NCBI GenBank assembly: GCA_964584165.1
Contig: CAZOYW010000001.1
Coordinates: 62,001-126,000, forward strand
Length of the DNA: 64,000 nucleotides
DNA from: CAZKCI01 sp964584165
GTDB taxonomy: Bacteria > Auribacterota > Erginobacteria > Erginobacterales > CAZKCI01
Reading direction: 5' to 3'
Both the position numbers and the translations under genes were made by a program. The notes beneath the pieces were generated by a model. That model was given only the letters and a program-made list of their open reading frames with translations. It was not told the DNA's origin and searched no databases. Of this stretch, positions 41,645 to 49,719 are shown one piece after another. How positions within the stretch are numbered: position 1 is the first letter of the stretch; each line of letters opens with the position of its first letter.

Positions 41645-42412
41645 TCAAAGCCCTTCTTCATCATTCTTGACGGGTCTAAAAAGCCCGGGAAGGGAGTCGA
41701 GCACCGCCTCGGCCGCCCGGTAGGCGCCGCGGAGGATGGGAAAGAGCGCTTTCTGGCCGACCGTCAGCTCCCCGCTCGACGGCACCGCGAAAGGGCCGAA
41801 GCGGAGGGAGAAACTTCCTGCCCGCAATCCGCCGAGAAGACCTTCCTGATCCAATCTTGCCGCCTCCGCTTCCAGGAACAGCGGCTTGATCTGCTCCTCC
41901 CGGTGAGCGTCGAGACCGGGATAGCCCGATAGACGCGCCCCCCCCTCCCGCAGAGTTCTGACCGCGCGGCAGAGCGCCGACGCGGGGGCGTACTTCGTCC
42001 CGTACCTCGCCGACCAGACCTCGATCCCGTCCAGGAGATCCCAGCGTTCGTGGCGCCGGAGATCCGAAAACCGGGGATGGGCCCAGACCGTCATCCCGCC
42101 CGCTTCTCTGATCGCCTCTAGACACGACACCGGGTTCTCCGCCCTGATCTGCCGGAGCGCGCCGATGCCCAGGAGATGGACGGTCCCGAAGGCGTATTCG
42201 AGACCGGGTACCAAGAGAAACCTGTCGTCGCTCGCCCTTGCGCAGTCCTCGCCCTGGCGTTGGTAGAGATCGGCGGTTAGGTCCTCGGCGTGGTCGCAGA
42301 CGACCGCGAAGCCGCAGCCGAGCGCCAAGGCCTTTTCCCGGATGGCCGTCGGGGCCAGATGCCCGTCGTGGGAGTAAATCGTGTGAATATGGAATAGTCC
42401 GCGAAATTTCAT
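41645..42412 (-). CDS. PHP-domain phosphoesterase-like protein
   Basis: A 255-residue protein from the ATG at 42412. LFHIHTIYSHDGHLAPTAI (residues 5-23) is PHP motif 1 (HxH and a later HD), FAVVCDHAEDLTAD is motif 2 with DH, and LVPGLEYAFGTVHLLGIG and MTVWAHPRFS supply Glu and His ligands. The PHP fold hydrolyses phosphate esters with three metals, as in tyrosine-protein phosphatase CpsB of capsule loci or histidinol phosphatase. The glycan setting favours a CpsB-like or sugar-phosphate role, but this is inference. Six codons upstream to 42430 were excluded in favour of MKFRGLFH. Confidence 0.8.
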   Translation of the reverse strand: MKFRGLFHIHTIYSHDGHLAPTAIREKALALGCGFAVVCDHAEDLTADLYQRQGEDCARASDDRFLLVPGLEYAFGTVHLLGIGALRQIRAENPVSCLEAIREAGGMTVWAHPRFSDLRRHERWDLLDGIEVWSARYGTKYAPASALCRAVRTLREGGARLSGYPGLDAHREEQIKPLFLEAEAARLDQEGLLGGLRAGSFSLRFGPFAVPSSGELTVGQKALFPILRGAYRAAEAVLDSLPGLFRPVKNDEEGL

Positions 42413-42418
42413 AAGAAT

Positions 42419-42490
42419 CGCAAAGCGCATAGAGCAGAGCGCAAAGCGTCCGATGTGATTAAGTGAGGCGCTATGCTCTTTGCGCTATGC
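42419..42490. repeat. GCGCATAGAGCAGAGCGC word dyad
   Basis: Fourth copy of the GCGCAAAGCGC family; its right arm encodes RIAQRA and the stop of the ATP-grasp gene. Confidence 0.85.
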
Positions 42491-43649
42491 GTTTGTATAC
42501 GAAGCGGCCAAGCTCCGCCCAGCCCGGCAGCGGGTCGTCCCAGTCGGAGTTGAAGGACTTGATGGGCTGGCTGAAGCCCCCGAGGAAATCCCGAACGGCT
42601 TCCCCTCTTCGTGGATAGGATTTGAGCCAGGGTTTAGGCGGACCCTTCCAGACCTCGAGAAGCCTCTGCAGGTCCGCGCAGAGGTAGCGGGCGCGGACGC
42701 CGACCCGGTAATCGGTTTCCGGCGGCACGGCCTCGCCCATAAGCAGCCGATAGTGAAGAAGAGGAAAATTCACGCCGGCGGCCAGGGCCAGGGGGAGAGA
42801 GCCCCAGTAGCGCCCGTTGATCTCCATCAGGACCGGCTCTTCTTCCCCCCGCCACTTGAACTCCACCATCGCCGGGCCGTTCCATTTCAGCGCCTTGAGC
42901 AAGCTTAAAGCATATTCCTTCATCGGGGAAGGCGGCCGGATCGACTCGCAAAAGCTGGAGCGGGCGCCGAGCGGGTTCTCCTCCCGCAAACGCCGATGGG
43001 CGAAGATCGCGAGCGGCTCCCCCTCCCGGGCCAGAACCGAAACCCCGTATCCCTCCCCCTTAATCATCTCCTGGACCAGGCAGCCCGCCGGGAACAGACC
43101 GGCGGCAGCGCATAGTTCTTCGTCAGACCCGCAAAAGACGGGCTCGGGAGCGGAAACCAGGAGGTCCCCGCATATGTGTTTCGAGAAGCGGGACTTGACC
43201 ACGACGGGATAGCGGACGCGGGCGGCCAGGGAGGGGATACCCTCCTCCTCCGGGAAGCTGGTCGAGGGAACCGGGACCGCGTATTCGCGGGCCAGTTCCA
43301 ACGTCCTGCGCTTGTCCAGCGTCTTCTCCAGTGCTTCGGCCCTGGGGAGGGCGATAACGTTCCGGCCCTCCCAGGAAGAGCGCAAGTGATGCAACGGAAC
43401 GATGGTGCGATCGGTGACGGGAATGACCAGCCGGTAGGAGGGCGCCAGGGCGGTCAGGAAAGCGAGAAAACGGCCGACGCCATCGGCCGGCGACGGATAG
43501 AGGATCTTCTTCGCTGGGAATCTCGAAAAGAAGCAAAGGTTGAAAGCCTTCTCCTCTCCCGCGACATCGACGGCGAGCCCCGCCCGGCCGAGCGAGCGGA
43601 CCACGGAGAGCGCCGCGGGAGCATGGGCGTCAAGAACCAGGATCTTCAT
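42471..43649 (-). CDS. ATP-grasp ligase
   Basis: A 392-residue protein. MKILVLDAHAPAALSVVRSLG begins a pre-ATP-grasp Rossmann-like domain; the ATP-grasp core has LEKTLDKRRTLELAREYAVP (about 118-137), VRYPVVVKSRFS with the ATP-binding Lys, LVQEMIKGEGYGVSVLA, and the metal site PVLMEINGRYWGS with Glu-x-Asn. It resembles carbamoyl-phosphate-synthase-like ATP-grasp proteins in surface-polymer loci, which ligate carboxylates to amines. The substrate is unknown. The last six residues are repeat-encoded. It lies between a methyltransferase and a PHP-domain protein on the same strand. Confidence 0.85.
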   Translation of the reverse strand: MKILVLDAHAPAALSVVRSLGRAGLAVDVAGEEKAFNLCFFSRFPAKKILYPSPADGVGRFLAFLTALAPSYRLVIPVTDRTIVPLHHLRSSWEGRNVIALPRAEALEKTLDKRRTLELAREYAVPVPSTSFPEEEGIPSLAARVRYPVVVKSRFSKHICGDLLVSAPEPVFCGSDEELCAAAGLFPAGCLVQEMIKGEGYGVSVLAREGEPLAIFAHRRLREENPLGARSSFCESIRPPSPMKEYALSLLKALKWNGPAMVEFKWRGEEEPVLMEINGRYWGSLPLALAAGVNFPLLHYRLLMGEAVPPETDYRVGVRARYLCADLQRLLEVWKGPPKPWLKSYPRRGEAVRDFLGGFSQPIKSFNSDWDDPLPGWAELGRFVYKRIAQRA

Positions 43650-43667
43650 GGGGATGGAAACAACAGG

Positions 43668-43768
43668 CTGAAGACTGAAGGCTGAGGGCTGAAGGAGCCC
43701 GGCCGCTTTTAGCTTCAGTCTTCAGTCTTCAGCCTGTTTCCCCTTCAGCCTTTTTCCCTTCAGCCTTG
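43668..43768. repeat. GGCTGAAGACTGAAGGCTGA word dyad
   Basis: Left arm GGCTGAAGACTGAAGG, core GGAGCCCGGCCGC, right arm CTTCAGTCTTCAGTCTTCAG and CCTTCAGCC. It encodes the last 12 residues of the adjacent methyltransferase. Confidence 0.9.
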
Positions 43769-44381
43769 CGCTCCCCCCCACCCACACCGTTCCTCCCACA
43801 ACCTCGGGATGAGCGAAGGCTTCCTTGACCGCTCTCATCACTCCCGGGTGAAGCTCGCTATAGTCGTGGCCGGCAATCACCTGCGCGGATACGGTTTGGG
43901 CCGCCTGGATATCGGCTCGGACCGGGGCGTATTCGTGATCTCCGTCGATGAAGACCAGAGCGGGGGGAGGCCCTTGGTAGCTCCGGAAGAATTCCGCGCT
44001 GGAACCGTCGTAGAGTTCCACCTCTCCGGAGCGCAAATAATGATAAAGAACCCGCCGCGTGAAATCGCGATGCTCGCCCGGCTCCAAGCCGAAAGGGTTC
44101 CAACAATAATTGTCGATGGATATAACTTTCTGCCCGGGCACCTTATGGGTCGCGATCAGCTGGGCGGTCAGACCGAAAAGGGTGCCAATTTCGATGATCG
44201 GCCCCTGGTGGGCCGACGCTTCCGTGGAGAGCCGGGCGACGGCCGTTCGATCTTCTTCGGATATGCTCCCCCAGAGGGTCTGTTCCCCGTTCTCCCGGAA
44301 GAACAGGTAGTTGTAGATCACATGGACGAGGCGGCGGCGATGCTTGAACGCCGATATGGCCAAGCGCACTTTGGAAGTCAT
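43722..44381 (-). CDS. Class I SAM methyltransferase with repeat-encoded tail
   Basis: A 219-residue Rossmann methyltransferase of the Methyltransf_24/CmcI-like type. GPIIEIGTLFGLTAQLIATH (about 60-79) is motif I, VISIDNYCWN the acidic loop, ALVFIDGDHEYAPVRADIQ the metal-associated IDGDH block. Starts at the ATG at 44381; earlier codons are repeat. The tail RLKGKRLKGKQAED is translated from three GGCTGAAGG repeat words and is unlike family members, so the natural end is probably near GGSA. Likely O-methylates a sugar of the surface glycan. Confidence 0.82.
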   Translation of the reverse strand: MTSKVRLAISAFKHRRRLVHVIYNYLFFRENGEQTLWGSISEEDRTAVARLSTEASAHQGPIIEIGTLFGLTAQLIATHKVPGQKVISIDNYCWNPFGLEPGEHRDFTRRVLYHYLRSGEVELYDGSSAEFFRSYQGPPPALVFIDGDHEYAPVRADIQAAQTVSAQVIAGHDYSELHPGVMRAVKEAFAHPEVVGGTVWVGGSARLKGKRLKGKQAED

Positions 44382-44397
44382 GGCGTTTCTCCCAGAT

Positions 44398-44505
44398 CTA
44401 GGCTGAAGACTGAAGGCTGAGGGCAAAAACGGCCGGGCTCCTTCAGCCCTCAGCCTTCAGTCTTCAGCCTTTTCCCTTTCAGCCTTCAGCCTGTTTCCCC
44501 TTACG
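44398..44505. repeat. GGCTGAAGACTGAAGGC word dyad, second copy
   Basis: Same family as at 43668..43768, here with core GGCCGGGCTCC. It encodes the GKQAEG end of the neighbouring GT2 gene. Confidence 0.9.
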
Positions 44506-45399
44506 CCTTTTTATCACCTTCGGCGGAAGAAATGTGGCTACAAGATGAATCCACGTCGATCGATCTAGCGATGCATAACGCAGCACCCTCAGATAGATTC
44601 TCCGCGCCTCGGCGTACTCCCCCGCCTCGAAATGGCGGTAAGCCCAGCGGCGGTAGAGGTGGACGTAAGCCGCCCGAAGGAGGCCCGGCCGCTCCCTGAA
44701 ATACTGCGGGTCCTGCCGGTTTAGCTTGGCGTAGATGCCGGCCAGAGAGGCGTAGTGCCGGGCGAAGGATTGAGAGCGGGCCTCGGGGCGGACCCGGTAG
44801 CGGGCGAGGCATTTCGGGAGATAGCCGAGGGAAAACTCCTTGGCCACCCTGAGCCACATCTCGGTGTCCTCGGCATAAAAGATCTCCTCGTCGAAACGCC
44901 CAACCTTTTCGAAACACTCTCGGCGCAGCATGACGGTGGCCGAGGAGATAAAGTTATTGACCAACAGATCATCAAATACCATCCCCGAACGGGGTTTCTT
45001 CTCCGCGGCGATCGCTCCCTTGATGATGATCCCGGTCGCGTCGAAGAAATCCACGTCCGACGAGCAAAAGCCGTATTCCGGGTGAGTTTCGAGCAGAGCG
45101 ACCTGCTTGGCGAGTTTATCGGGATACCAGGCGTCGTCGGCATCAAGAAAGGCGATTAGTTTACCCCGGGCTCGTTCCAGCGCCTGGTTTTTCGCCCGGG
45201 AGACCCCCTTCCCGTCCTGGCGGAAGAACTGAATCTTGTTGCGGTAGCGCCTGACCACCGTTTCGGTCCCGTCGGTCGAACCCCCATCGACCACGATGAC
45301 CTCATAGTCCCGGAAGGTCTGGGCGAAGAGGCTATCGAGGGCCTCGCCGATATACTGTCCCTGGTTCAGCGAGGGAATGATTACGGTGACGGTAGGCAT
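44479..45399 (-). CDS. GT2 glycosyltransferase
   Basis: A 306-residue GT2 enzyme. VTVIIPSLNQGQYIGEALDS (4-23), VIVVDGGSTDGTETVV, KLIAFLDADDAWYP (DxD at about 86-88) and IFYAEDTEMWLRVAKE (ED block) are complete, and the C-terminal helical part (AGEYAEARRIYLRVLRY) resembles the half-TPR tail common in O-antigen glycosyltransferases. The start is the ATG at 45399. The C-terminus RRKGKQAEG is read from repeat words. Cytoplasmic, transferring a sugar to a lipid-linked glycan. Confidence 0.88.
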   Translation of the reverse strand: MPTVTVIIPSLNQGQYIGEALDSLFAQTFRDYEVIVVDGGSTDGTETVVRRYRNKIQFFRQDGKGVSRAKNQALERARGKLIAFLDADDAWYPDKLAKQVALLETHPEYGFCSSDVDFFDATGIIIKGAIAAEKKPRSGMVFDDLLVNNFISSATVMLRRECFEKVGRFDEEIFYAEDTEMWLRVAKEFSLGYLPKCLARYRVRPEARSQSFARHYASLAGIYAKLNRQDPQYFRERPGLLRAAYVHLYRRWAYRHFEAGEYAEARRIYLRVLRYASLDRSTWIHLVATFLPPKVIKRRKGKQAEG

Positions 45400-45407
45400 G
45401 GGGGAAA

Positions 45408-45548
45408 CAGCAGTTGACGGTTGACAGTTGACGGTTGACAGTTGACGGTTAAAGGTTTGTCGTTACACGTATCACGTTGCACGTTACGCACGGCTGATAG
45501 TTTCTTATCCTTCAGCCTTCAGTCTTTGGCCTTCAGTCTTCAGTCTTA
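45408..45548. repeat. TTGACGGTTGACAG words and TTCAGTCTTCAGTC words
   Basis: TTGACAGTTGACGGTTGAC words (45411..45450), then ACGTATCACGTTGCACGTTACG (a degenerate palindrome) and CCTTCAGTCTTTGGCCTTC words. The latter encode DKTED and the stop of the membrane transferase gene. Confidence 0.85.
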
Positions 45549-47038
45549 TCTTCTTCAACCAGATACGCCACATACCTCCCCCGTCGGGCGATTCCGTTGT
45601 GAACCAGGCCGGGAGACTCCATCATCCAATGCGCTGTTAGGCGGCGTTCCATCCCCCCGACTGAATCCCGCGCCCCTTTCAGCTTCTTCCATATCCGCGC
45701 CGCCAGCGGCGTTGGGATCGGTCCGCTGGTATCCAGAAATATCCAGGGCCCCTGCTCTTTGAGCAGGTCCGGCACCCCCGCGATAGTGAGCGGGACCTCC
45801 AGGTCATAGGCCGGAGCAGCGACCCGCAACCGCGGGAAAACGACGCGCAGAAAGGAATCCGTGTTGGGAACGCTCGCCGTGTAGATCAAGGGATCGGGGT
45901 GCTTCTCCGCCAATTCCCGAACCAGCGGGACCAGATCGAACCCTTCTACGCCGGTTTCGTGAAGAGGGCGAAGGAATTGGTTAACCCCGACCAGGCCTAC
46001 GAAAAGCGCCCCCATCACGAACCCAGCTCCGGCCGGGTTCCGACGGCCAAGCGCATCGCGGACCGCCACCAGGCCCGAAGCGGCGGCCAGGGCGAAAGCA
46101 AAGGCGGCGGGATGGTAATAGCGGAGTTCGTTGTGCTCCACGCCGATCACTATTGGCGCCAGAGCGCTGAGGAGGGCGATCCAGGCGAAACGAACAAAGC
46201 GCTCGCGCCAGCGGACCAGCGCCAACAGGGTCGGGAACCAGAAGGCGCCGCCCAGGAAAAGCAGAGAGAGGGAATTCGGCGGGTAGTCCAGGCGATCGCG
46301 AGCGATGGAGCGGGACTCGAAAGCCTGGCCTCTCTTGGCAATGAACTCAAAGCTGGATATGTCCGTGACCGCCCAGAGGACGGCGGTAAAAATCCCCCAG
46401 AGGATTAAGATGGCACCCATCCGTCTCAACAAATCCCGCCGGCCATGACTATCCACTGCCGCCCCGGCGATCCCGAAGGAGATGAAGGCCAACAGGCTTT
46501 CCACCCGGGCATTGGTCGCGATCAGCAAAAGCGCCGCGCCCGCGCAGATCCCGGGGAGGCCGGATCGAAGAGGATGCCCCCTCCCCCGGAGAAGAAAATA
46601 AATCGACCAGATAGCAGGGAGGAGCGCCGTGGTTTCGGCGAGCGCCTTGGTCCCCAGATAAAGACCCAGGGGCGAAAATAGAAATGCCAGGAAAGACCAG
46701 TAGGCTACCTCTCCGTCCCAGCCATTGCTCCGTAGTATCCAGAATAGACTGAGACCGGCGAGGAGGAAGACAGCCGCCATCATCCCCTTGATTACGAGGA
46801 CGGATAAGAGGCCGGGGCCCAGGAGACGAAACAGCAGATGAAGAAAGCCTATGTGGACCAGGCGGCCGCTGTAGAATCCCCCTAATCCGTGAAGCCAGGG
46901 AGCTCCCAGGTCAAATGGCGCATAGGCCGCTTTGAAAAGGTAGTTATTTTCGTCCCAGTGGGTCGTGCCGTCGAAAGCCAAGACGAGGTAGAGCACGATG
47001 GGGACAATCCATCTCATCGCTTGCGCTGTTCTCTTCAT
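45533..47038 (-). CDS. GT-C membrane glycosyltransferase-like protein
   Basis: A 501-residue polytopic protein from the ATG at 47038 with about eleven helices. The first loop LAFDGTTHWDENNYLFKAAY has the Asp-Glu (DE) expected of GT-C enzymes, and LGLYLGTKALAETTALLPA is the second loop. IGVEHNELRYYHPAAFAFAL is a loop seen in mannosyltransferase-like members. Inference: moves a sugar from a polyprenyl carrier. The C-terminal domain after residue 360 is periplasmic. The tail EEDKTED is encoded by repeat words. It follows the epimerase gene on the same strand. Confidence 0.75.
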   Translation of the reverse strand: MKRTAQAMRWIVPIVLYLVLAFDGTTHWDENNYLFKAAYAPFDLGAPWLHGLGGFYSGRLVHIGFLHLLFRLLGPGLLSVLVIKGMMAAVFLLAGLSLFWILRSNGWDGEVAYWSFLAFLFSPLGLYLGTKALAETTALLPAIWSIYFLLRGRGHPLRSGLPGICAGAALLLIATNARVESLLAFISFGIAGAAVDSHGRRDLLRRMGAILILWGIFTAVLWAVTDISSFEFIAKRGQAFESRSIARDRLDYPPNSLSLLFLGGAFWFPTLLALVRWRERFVRFAWIALLSALAPIVIGVEHNELRYYHPAAFAFALAAASGLVAVRDALGRRNPAGAGFVMGALFVGLVGVNQFLRPLHETGVEGFDLVPLVRELAEKHPDPLIYTASVPNTDSFLRVVFPRLRVAAPAYDLEVPLTIAGVPDLLKEQGPWIFLDTSGPIPTPLAARIWKKLKGARDSVGGMERRLTAHWMMESPGLVHNGIARRGRYVAYLVEEDKTED

Positions 47039-47040
47039 CA

Positions 47041-47075
47041 ATCCTGACCCCTGAACCCCGAACCCTGATTCCTGC
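47041..47075. repeat. CCCTGAACCCCGAACCC words
   Basis: ATCCTGACCCCTGAACCCCG units of the GGTTCAGG family, between two glycan genes. Confidence 0.8.
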
Positions 47076-47086
47076 TTTTTGTTGAT

Positions 47087-48547
47087 TCAGAACTTCAGAT
47101 ACTCGATGTTGTCCTGCCCCTCTTTCCAAAAACCCTGCGCCTCGTGAGCCCAGTTGAAGGGGCGCTCCCCCTTCTCCATCAGCTCCCGGACGGTGGAGAT
47201 GAGTTTCTCCCCCACGCGGCTCCCGTAGAGGCGGGGCGCTTGCGCCATCTTCCGGTACAGACCCGGGTTCCCGTAGAGGTGGTTGACCATCGCCACCACG
47301 AAATCGGCCTCGATGGGCGGGACCAGAAGGTTGGAGCCCGCGTCCTTGACCGTCTCGGGGCGGTCGGTGTTGAAGCGGCAGGTCAGGCAGGGCTTGCCGA
47401 GAAGGTTCATCTCCTCCTGGACACCGCCCGAGTCGGTAAGGACGGAGAAGCACCGTTCCGATTCGAAGAACTCCACCACGTGCGAATACTGGGGCCATAC
47501 CTCGGTGTAGAGGAAGTTGGGGCGGCCCTTCAGCTTCATCAGATCGTCCTTCAGCCCGTAGACCTCCAGGGCATGACGGGTGGCGTTCATCTCGATGAAG
47601 CAGACCTCCCTCCCCTCCTCCACCAGCTTGACCAGGGCCCCCACGATCGAGCGGAAACGGCGCGGCGTCAGGTTCTCCCGCCGGTGGATGTCCACACGGA
47701 GCCAATTCCCCTTGGCCAGACGCGGGTATTCCTCGAAGACGCTCTTCTCCGCCTTCTGTTTCCTCTTCAACTCCAGGGCGTCCGCCACCACTCCCCCGAT
47801 CACCCAGATCCGGTCCGAAGGGTAGCCTTCCCGGAGGAGGTGCTCCCGGTTGATATCGAGGGGAGCGAAGTGGAAGCCCGAGCCGGCGGCCGAGGTGAAG
47901 GTGTCGTATTGCTCCGGCATCGGCTCGTTGCGCATGAGTTCCCACGGACCTTCGAATTGCCTGTCGATGAACCCTTCTATTCCTAAAGAAATGAGCTTGC
48001 TCATTTCTTTAGGTGACATCGAACGGAGTCCCGCCTCGTTCTGGATCGCCTTCTCCCCCCGGGAGAACATCCAGGCGGGCGGGATCATGCTGGTCAGGAT
48101 CGTGTCCCCCAGGACCACGGGGACCACGGTGACAGAGGGCCAGCCCTGCTTGAGGAAACGGGCCAGCCAGCGGATCTTGACCATCAGCTCCGCGCTCTTG
48201 ATCGCCAGGTCCCCCCGGATGCCGAGCTCGCAGGCCACGCGGTCGCGGAGGTTGAACTCCTGTTTACCATAGGTCAGCCTCTCGTCGTAGTGCTGCCCGG
48301 CGTCCACGATCAGGTAGGGAAGGCCGGCCTGCTCGGCCGCCTGGATCGAGCCCCAGAACTTGTAGTAGCAGGGCTTGGTCCCCAGGCAGAAGACCAGGAC
48401 CCACTGCTTCCGCGCCTCGGCCTTTTCCATCGCCGCCCGGATGATCTCGTTGTTCACGAAGACCGGGAACATCGAGAGCCCCATCGGGTAGAACTGGGGA
48501 AGCTCGCTCTTTCCGAACATCTGCTCGAAATTGGCATCGATTTGCAC
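47087..48547 (-). CDS. wecB: UDP-N-acetylglucosamine 2-epimerase-like protein, long form
   Basis: A 486-residue protein, about 110 longer than usual WecB/MnaA (about 375). The start is the GTG at 48547, with GGAGG five bases upstream. Family blocks are FCLGTKPCYYK (53-63), VDAGQHYDERLTYG (81-94), VVLGDTILTS (144-153), NEAGLRS (170-176), VDIHRREN (285-292) and TDSGGVQEEMNLLGKP (371-386) with the catalytic Glu/His region. Residues 178-189 (SPKEMSKLISLG) are encoded by a perfect 15-bp palindrome (47982..48013). Expected to make UDP-ManNAc for glycan synthesis. Extra length is mostly in the 177-260 region and the N-terminal 45 residues. Confidence 0.8.
   Translation of the reverse strand: MQIDANFEQMFGKSELPQFYPMGLSMFPVFVNNEIIRAAMEKAEARKQWVLVFCLGTKPCYYKFWGSIQAAEQAGLPYLIVDAGQHYDERLTYGKQEFNLRDRVACELGIRGDLAIKSAELMVKIRWLARFLKQGWPSVTVVPVVLGDTILTSMIPPAWMFSRGEKAIQNEAGLRSMSPKEMSKLISLGIEGFIDRQFEGPWELMRNEPMPEQYDTFTSAAGSGFHFAPLDINREHLLREGYPSDRIWVIGGVVADALELKRKQKAEKSVFEEYPRLAKGNWLRVDIHRRENLTPRRFRSIVGALVKLVEEGREVCFIEMNATRHALEVYGLKDDLMKLKGRPNFLYTEVWPQYSHVVEFFESERCFSVLTDSGGVQEEMNLLGKPCLTCRFNTDRPETVKDAGSNLLVPPIEADFVVAMVNHLYGNPGLYRKMAQAPRLYGSRVGEKLISTVRELMEKGERPFNWAHEAQGFWKEGQDNIEYLKF
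47982..48013. repeat. Perfect 15-bp palindrome inside the epimerase gene
   Basis: CCTAAAGAAATGAGC and its exact complement are separated by TT. It keeps the reading frame. Confidence 0.9.
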
Positions 48548-48914
48548 GGGGACCTCCGACAACTGAAGGATCGTCGCTTGCCGGCTAAAGCTGGCAAGCG
48601 ACTTGCAGTATCGCTTCGCTTGTAGTATCGGGCTTGCGCCCTTGTAGTATTGCCGATAGCACTTGCGGTATGAACCGTGGCGTCATTGCGAGCCCCGAGC
48701 GAAGCCGAGAGGCAAAGCAATCTCTTGGCCGGCAACGGGACGAGATTGCTTCGTCCCCTTCGCTTAAGCTTTGGGCCATCGCAATGACCTATTGCTCCCC
48801 TCCGTGCTGAGCTCAATGATGCCGAGATGTCTCACTCGATCCGAAAATAATCGCTGCTGCCTTCGGCGGACGATAATAGCCAGTCGACCACGGATTCCGC
48901 GACCTTGGCGGCGA
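48548..48914. repeat. Gap with inverted pair of GTCATTGCGAG elements
   Basis: A CTTGCCGGCTAAAGCTGGCAAG hairpin (about 48579..48600), GTAGTATCG words (48608..48660), then one GTCATTGCGAG element (48682..48724) facing an inverted copy (48741..48788), so that the pair forms a long hairpin. A 28-codon GTG frame (48832..48918) overlaps the methyltransferase stop; no other gene seen. Confidence 0.8.
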
Positions 48915-49715
48915 TCACCCGGGCTTGGAGCAGCAAGCCATAGCCACGCCTCGCACTTGATCCCTGAAATTATCGATATCTTGCATCGATTCCGGGAGGG
49001 AGGGAGTCCAGACATAGTTCTCGGATGCCGAATAGTATTCGACCGCCTCCGGGCCGAATCCCCCGATAAGGTTGGAAAAAGTATCCTGGTCATATGAACG
49101 CATCCAGCAATTGGCGCCCCGCCGGCCGAACGGCAACGATATGATGAGGCATCCACCGGGTTTCAACACTCTTCGAATCTCTCCCATCACCCGGCGATCG
49201 GCGTCGGAATCGAACAGGGAAGCGCGCCGGCCGTCCCGGAACGAGCCGTAGGACTCGATCCCGGCATGCTCAACGGCGGAAATCGCTATGGCCAGGTCGA
49301 ACGAATCCGCGGGAAGAGCGTTTTTCAGGAAGTCGCCTCCGATCACTTCAAGATTCGGATGCCTGAACTCGTAGCCGTTTAGGTCGTATCCGGTGACCTG
49401 GTAGCCGAGTGAAGCGAGCTGGAGGTCGACCAATGACTCTCCGCAGCCGAAGTCGAGTATCCTGGCCGGGGGGGGCGGCCTGAGATTCTTGAACAAGAAC
49501 GGGATCTCCACGATTCTCTCGCTCACGTAAAGCTTCCTGCAGAGCAGCTGGCGAAGGAACGGGATCCAACCCGCCCAGGCGAGGCGCGAAGAGGGATAAG
49601 CATACTTGATCCCCCAATTAATGTCAGGGAGCCGGCAAGGCAGATAAAAATCCCTTTCCAGTCTCCAGGCGGCCGCCCGGAGCGGCCGCAGCAGGCATCT
49701 CGATATGGGATTCAT
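48915..49715 (-). CDS. Class I SAM methyltransferase
   Basis: A 266-residue protein from the ATG at 49715, five bases after the preceding stop. ARILDFGCGESLVDLQLASL (about 83-102) is motif I, GYDLNGYEF the acidic loop, FDLAIAISAVEHAGIESYGS the post-motif-II block and MGEIRRVLKPGGCLIISLPF motif III. A leading region with Arg/Trp-rich helix (MNPISRCLLRPLRAAAWRLE) may contact membrane lipid. The end VAMACCSKPG is a normal finish. It overlaps the start (GTGA) of a 28-codon frame. Glycan or lipid methylation likely; substrate unknown. Confidence 0.82.
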   Translation of the reverse strand: MNPISRCLLRPLRAAAWRLERDFYLPCRLPDINWGIKYAYPSSRLAWAGWIPFLRQLLCRKLYVSERIVEIPFLFKNLRPPPPARILDFGCGESLVDLQLASLGYQVTGYDLNGYEFRHPNLEVIGGDFLKNALPADSFDLAIAISAVEHAGIESYGSFRDGRRASLFDSDADRRVMGEIRRVLKPGGCLIISLPFGRRGANCWMRSYDQDTFSNLIGGFGPEAVEYYSASENYVWTPSLPESMQDIDNFRDQVRGVAMACCSKPG

Positions 49716-49719
49716 GCCG

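Noticed and set aside
43722..44381. Lysine-rich C-terminal tail as a functional basic motif
   Set aside because: The tail is translated from three GGCTGAAGG repeat words, so its regularity reflects the repeat rather than selection on the protein.
48764..49156. 130-codon minus-strand frame
   Set aside because: Runs out of frame through the methyltransferase and repeat gap; Arg/Ser-rich with no domain.
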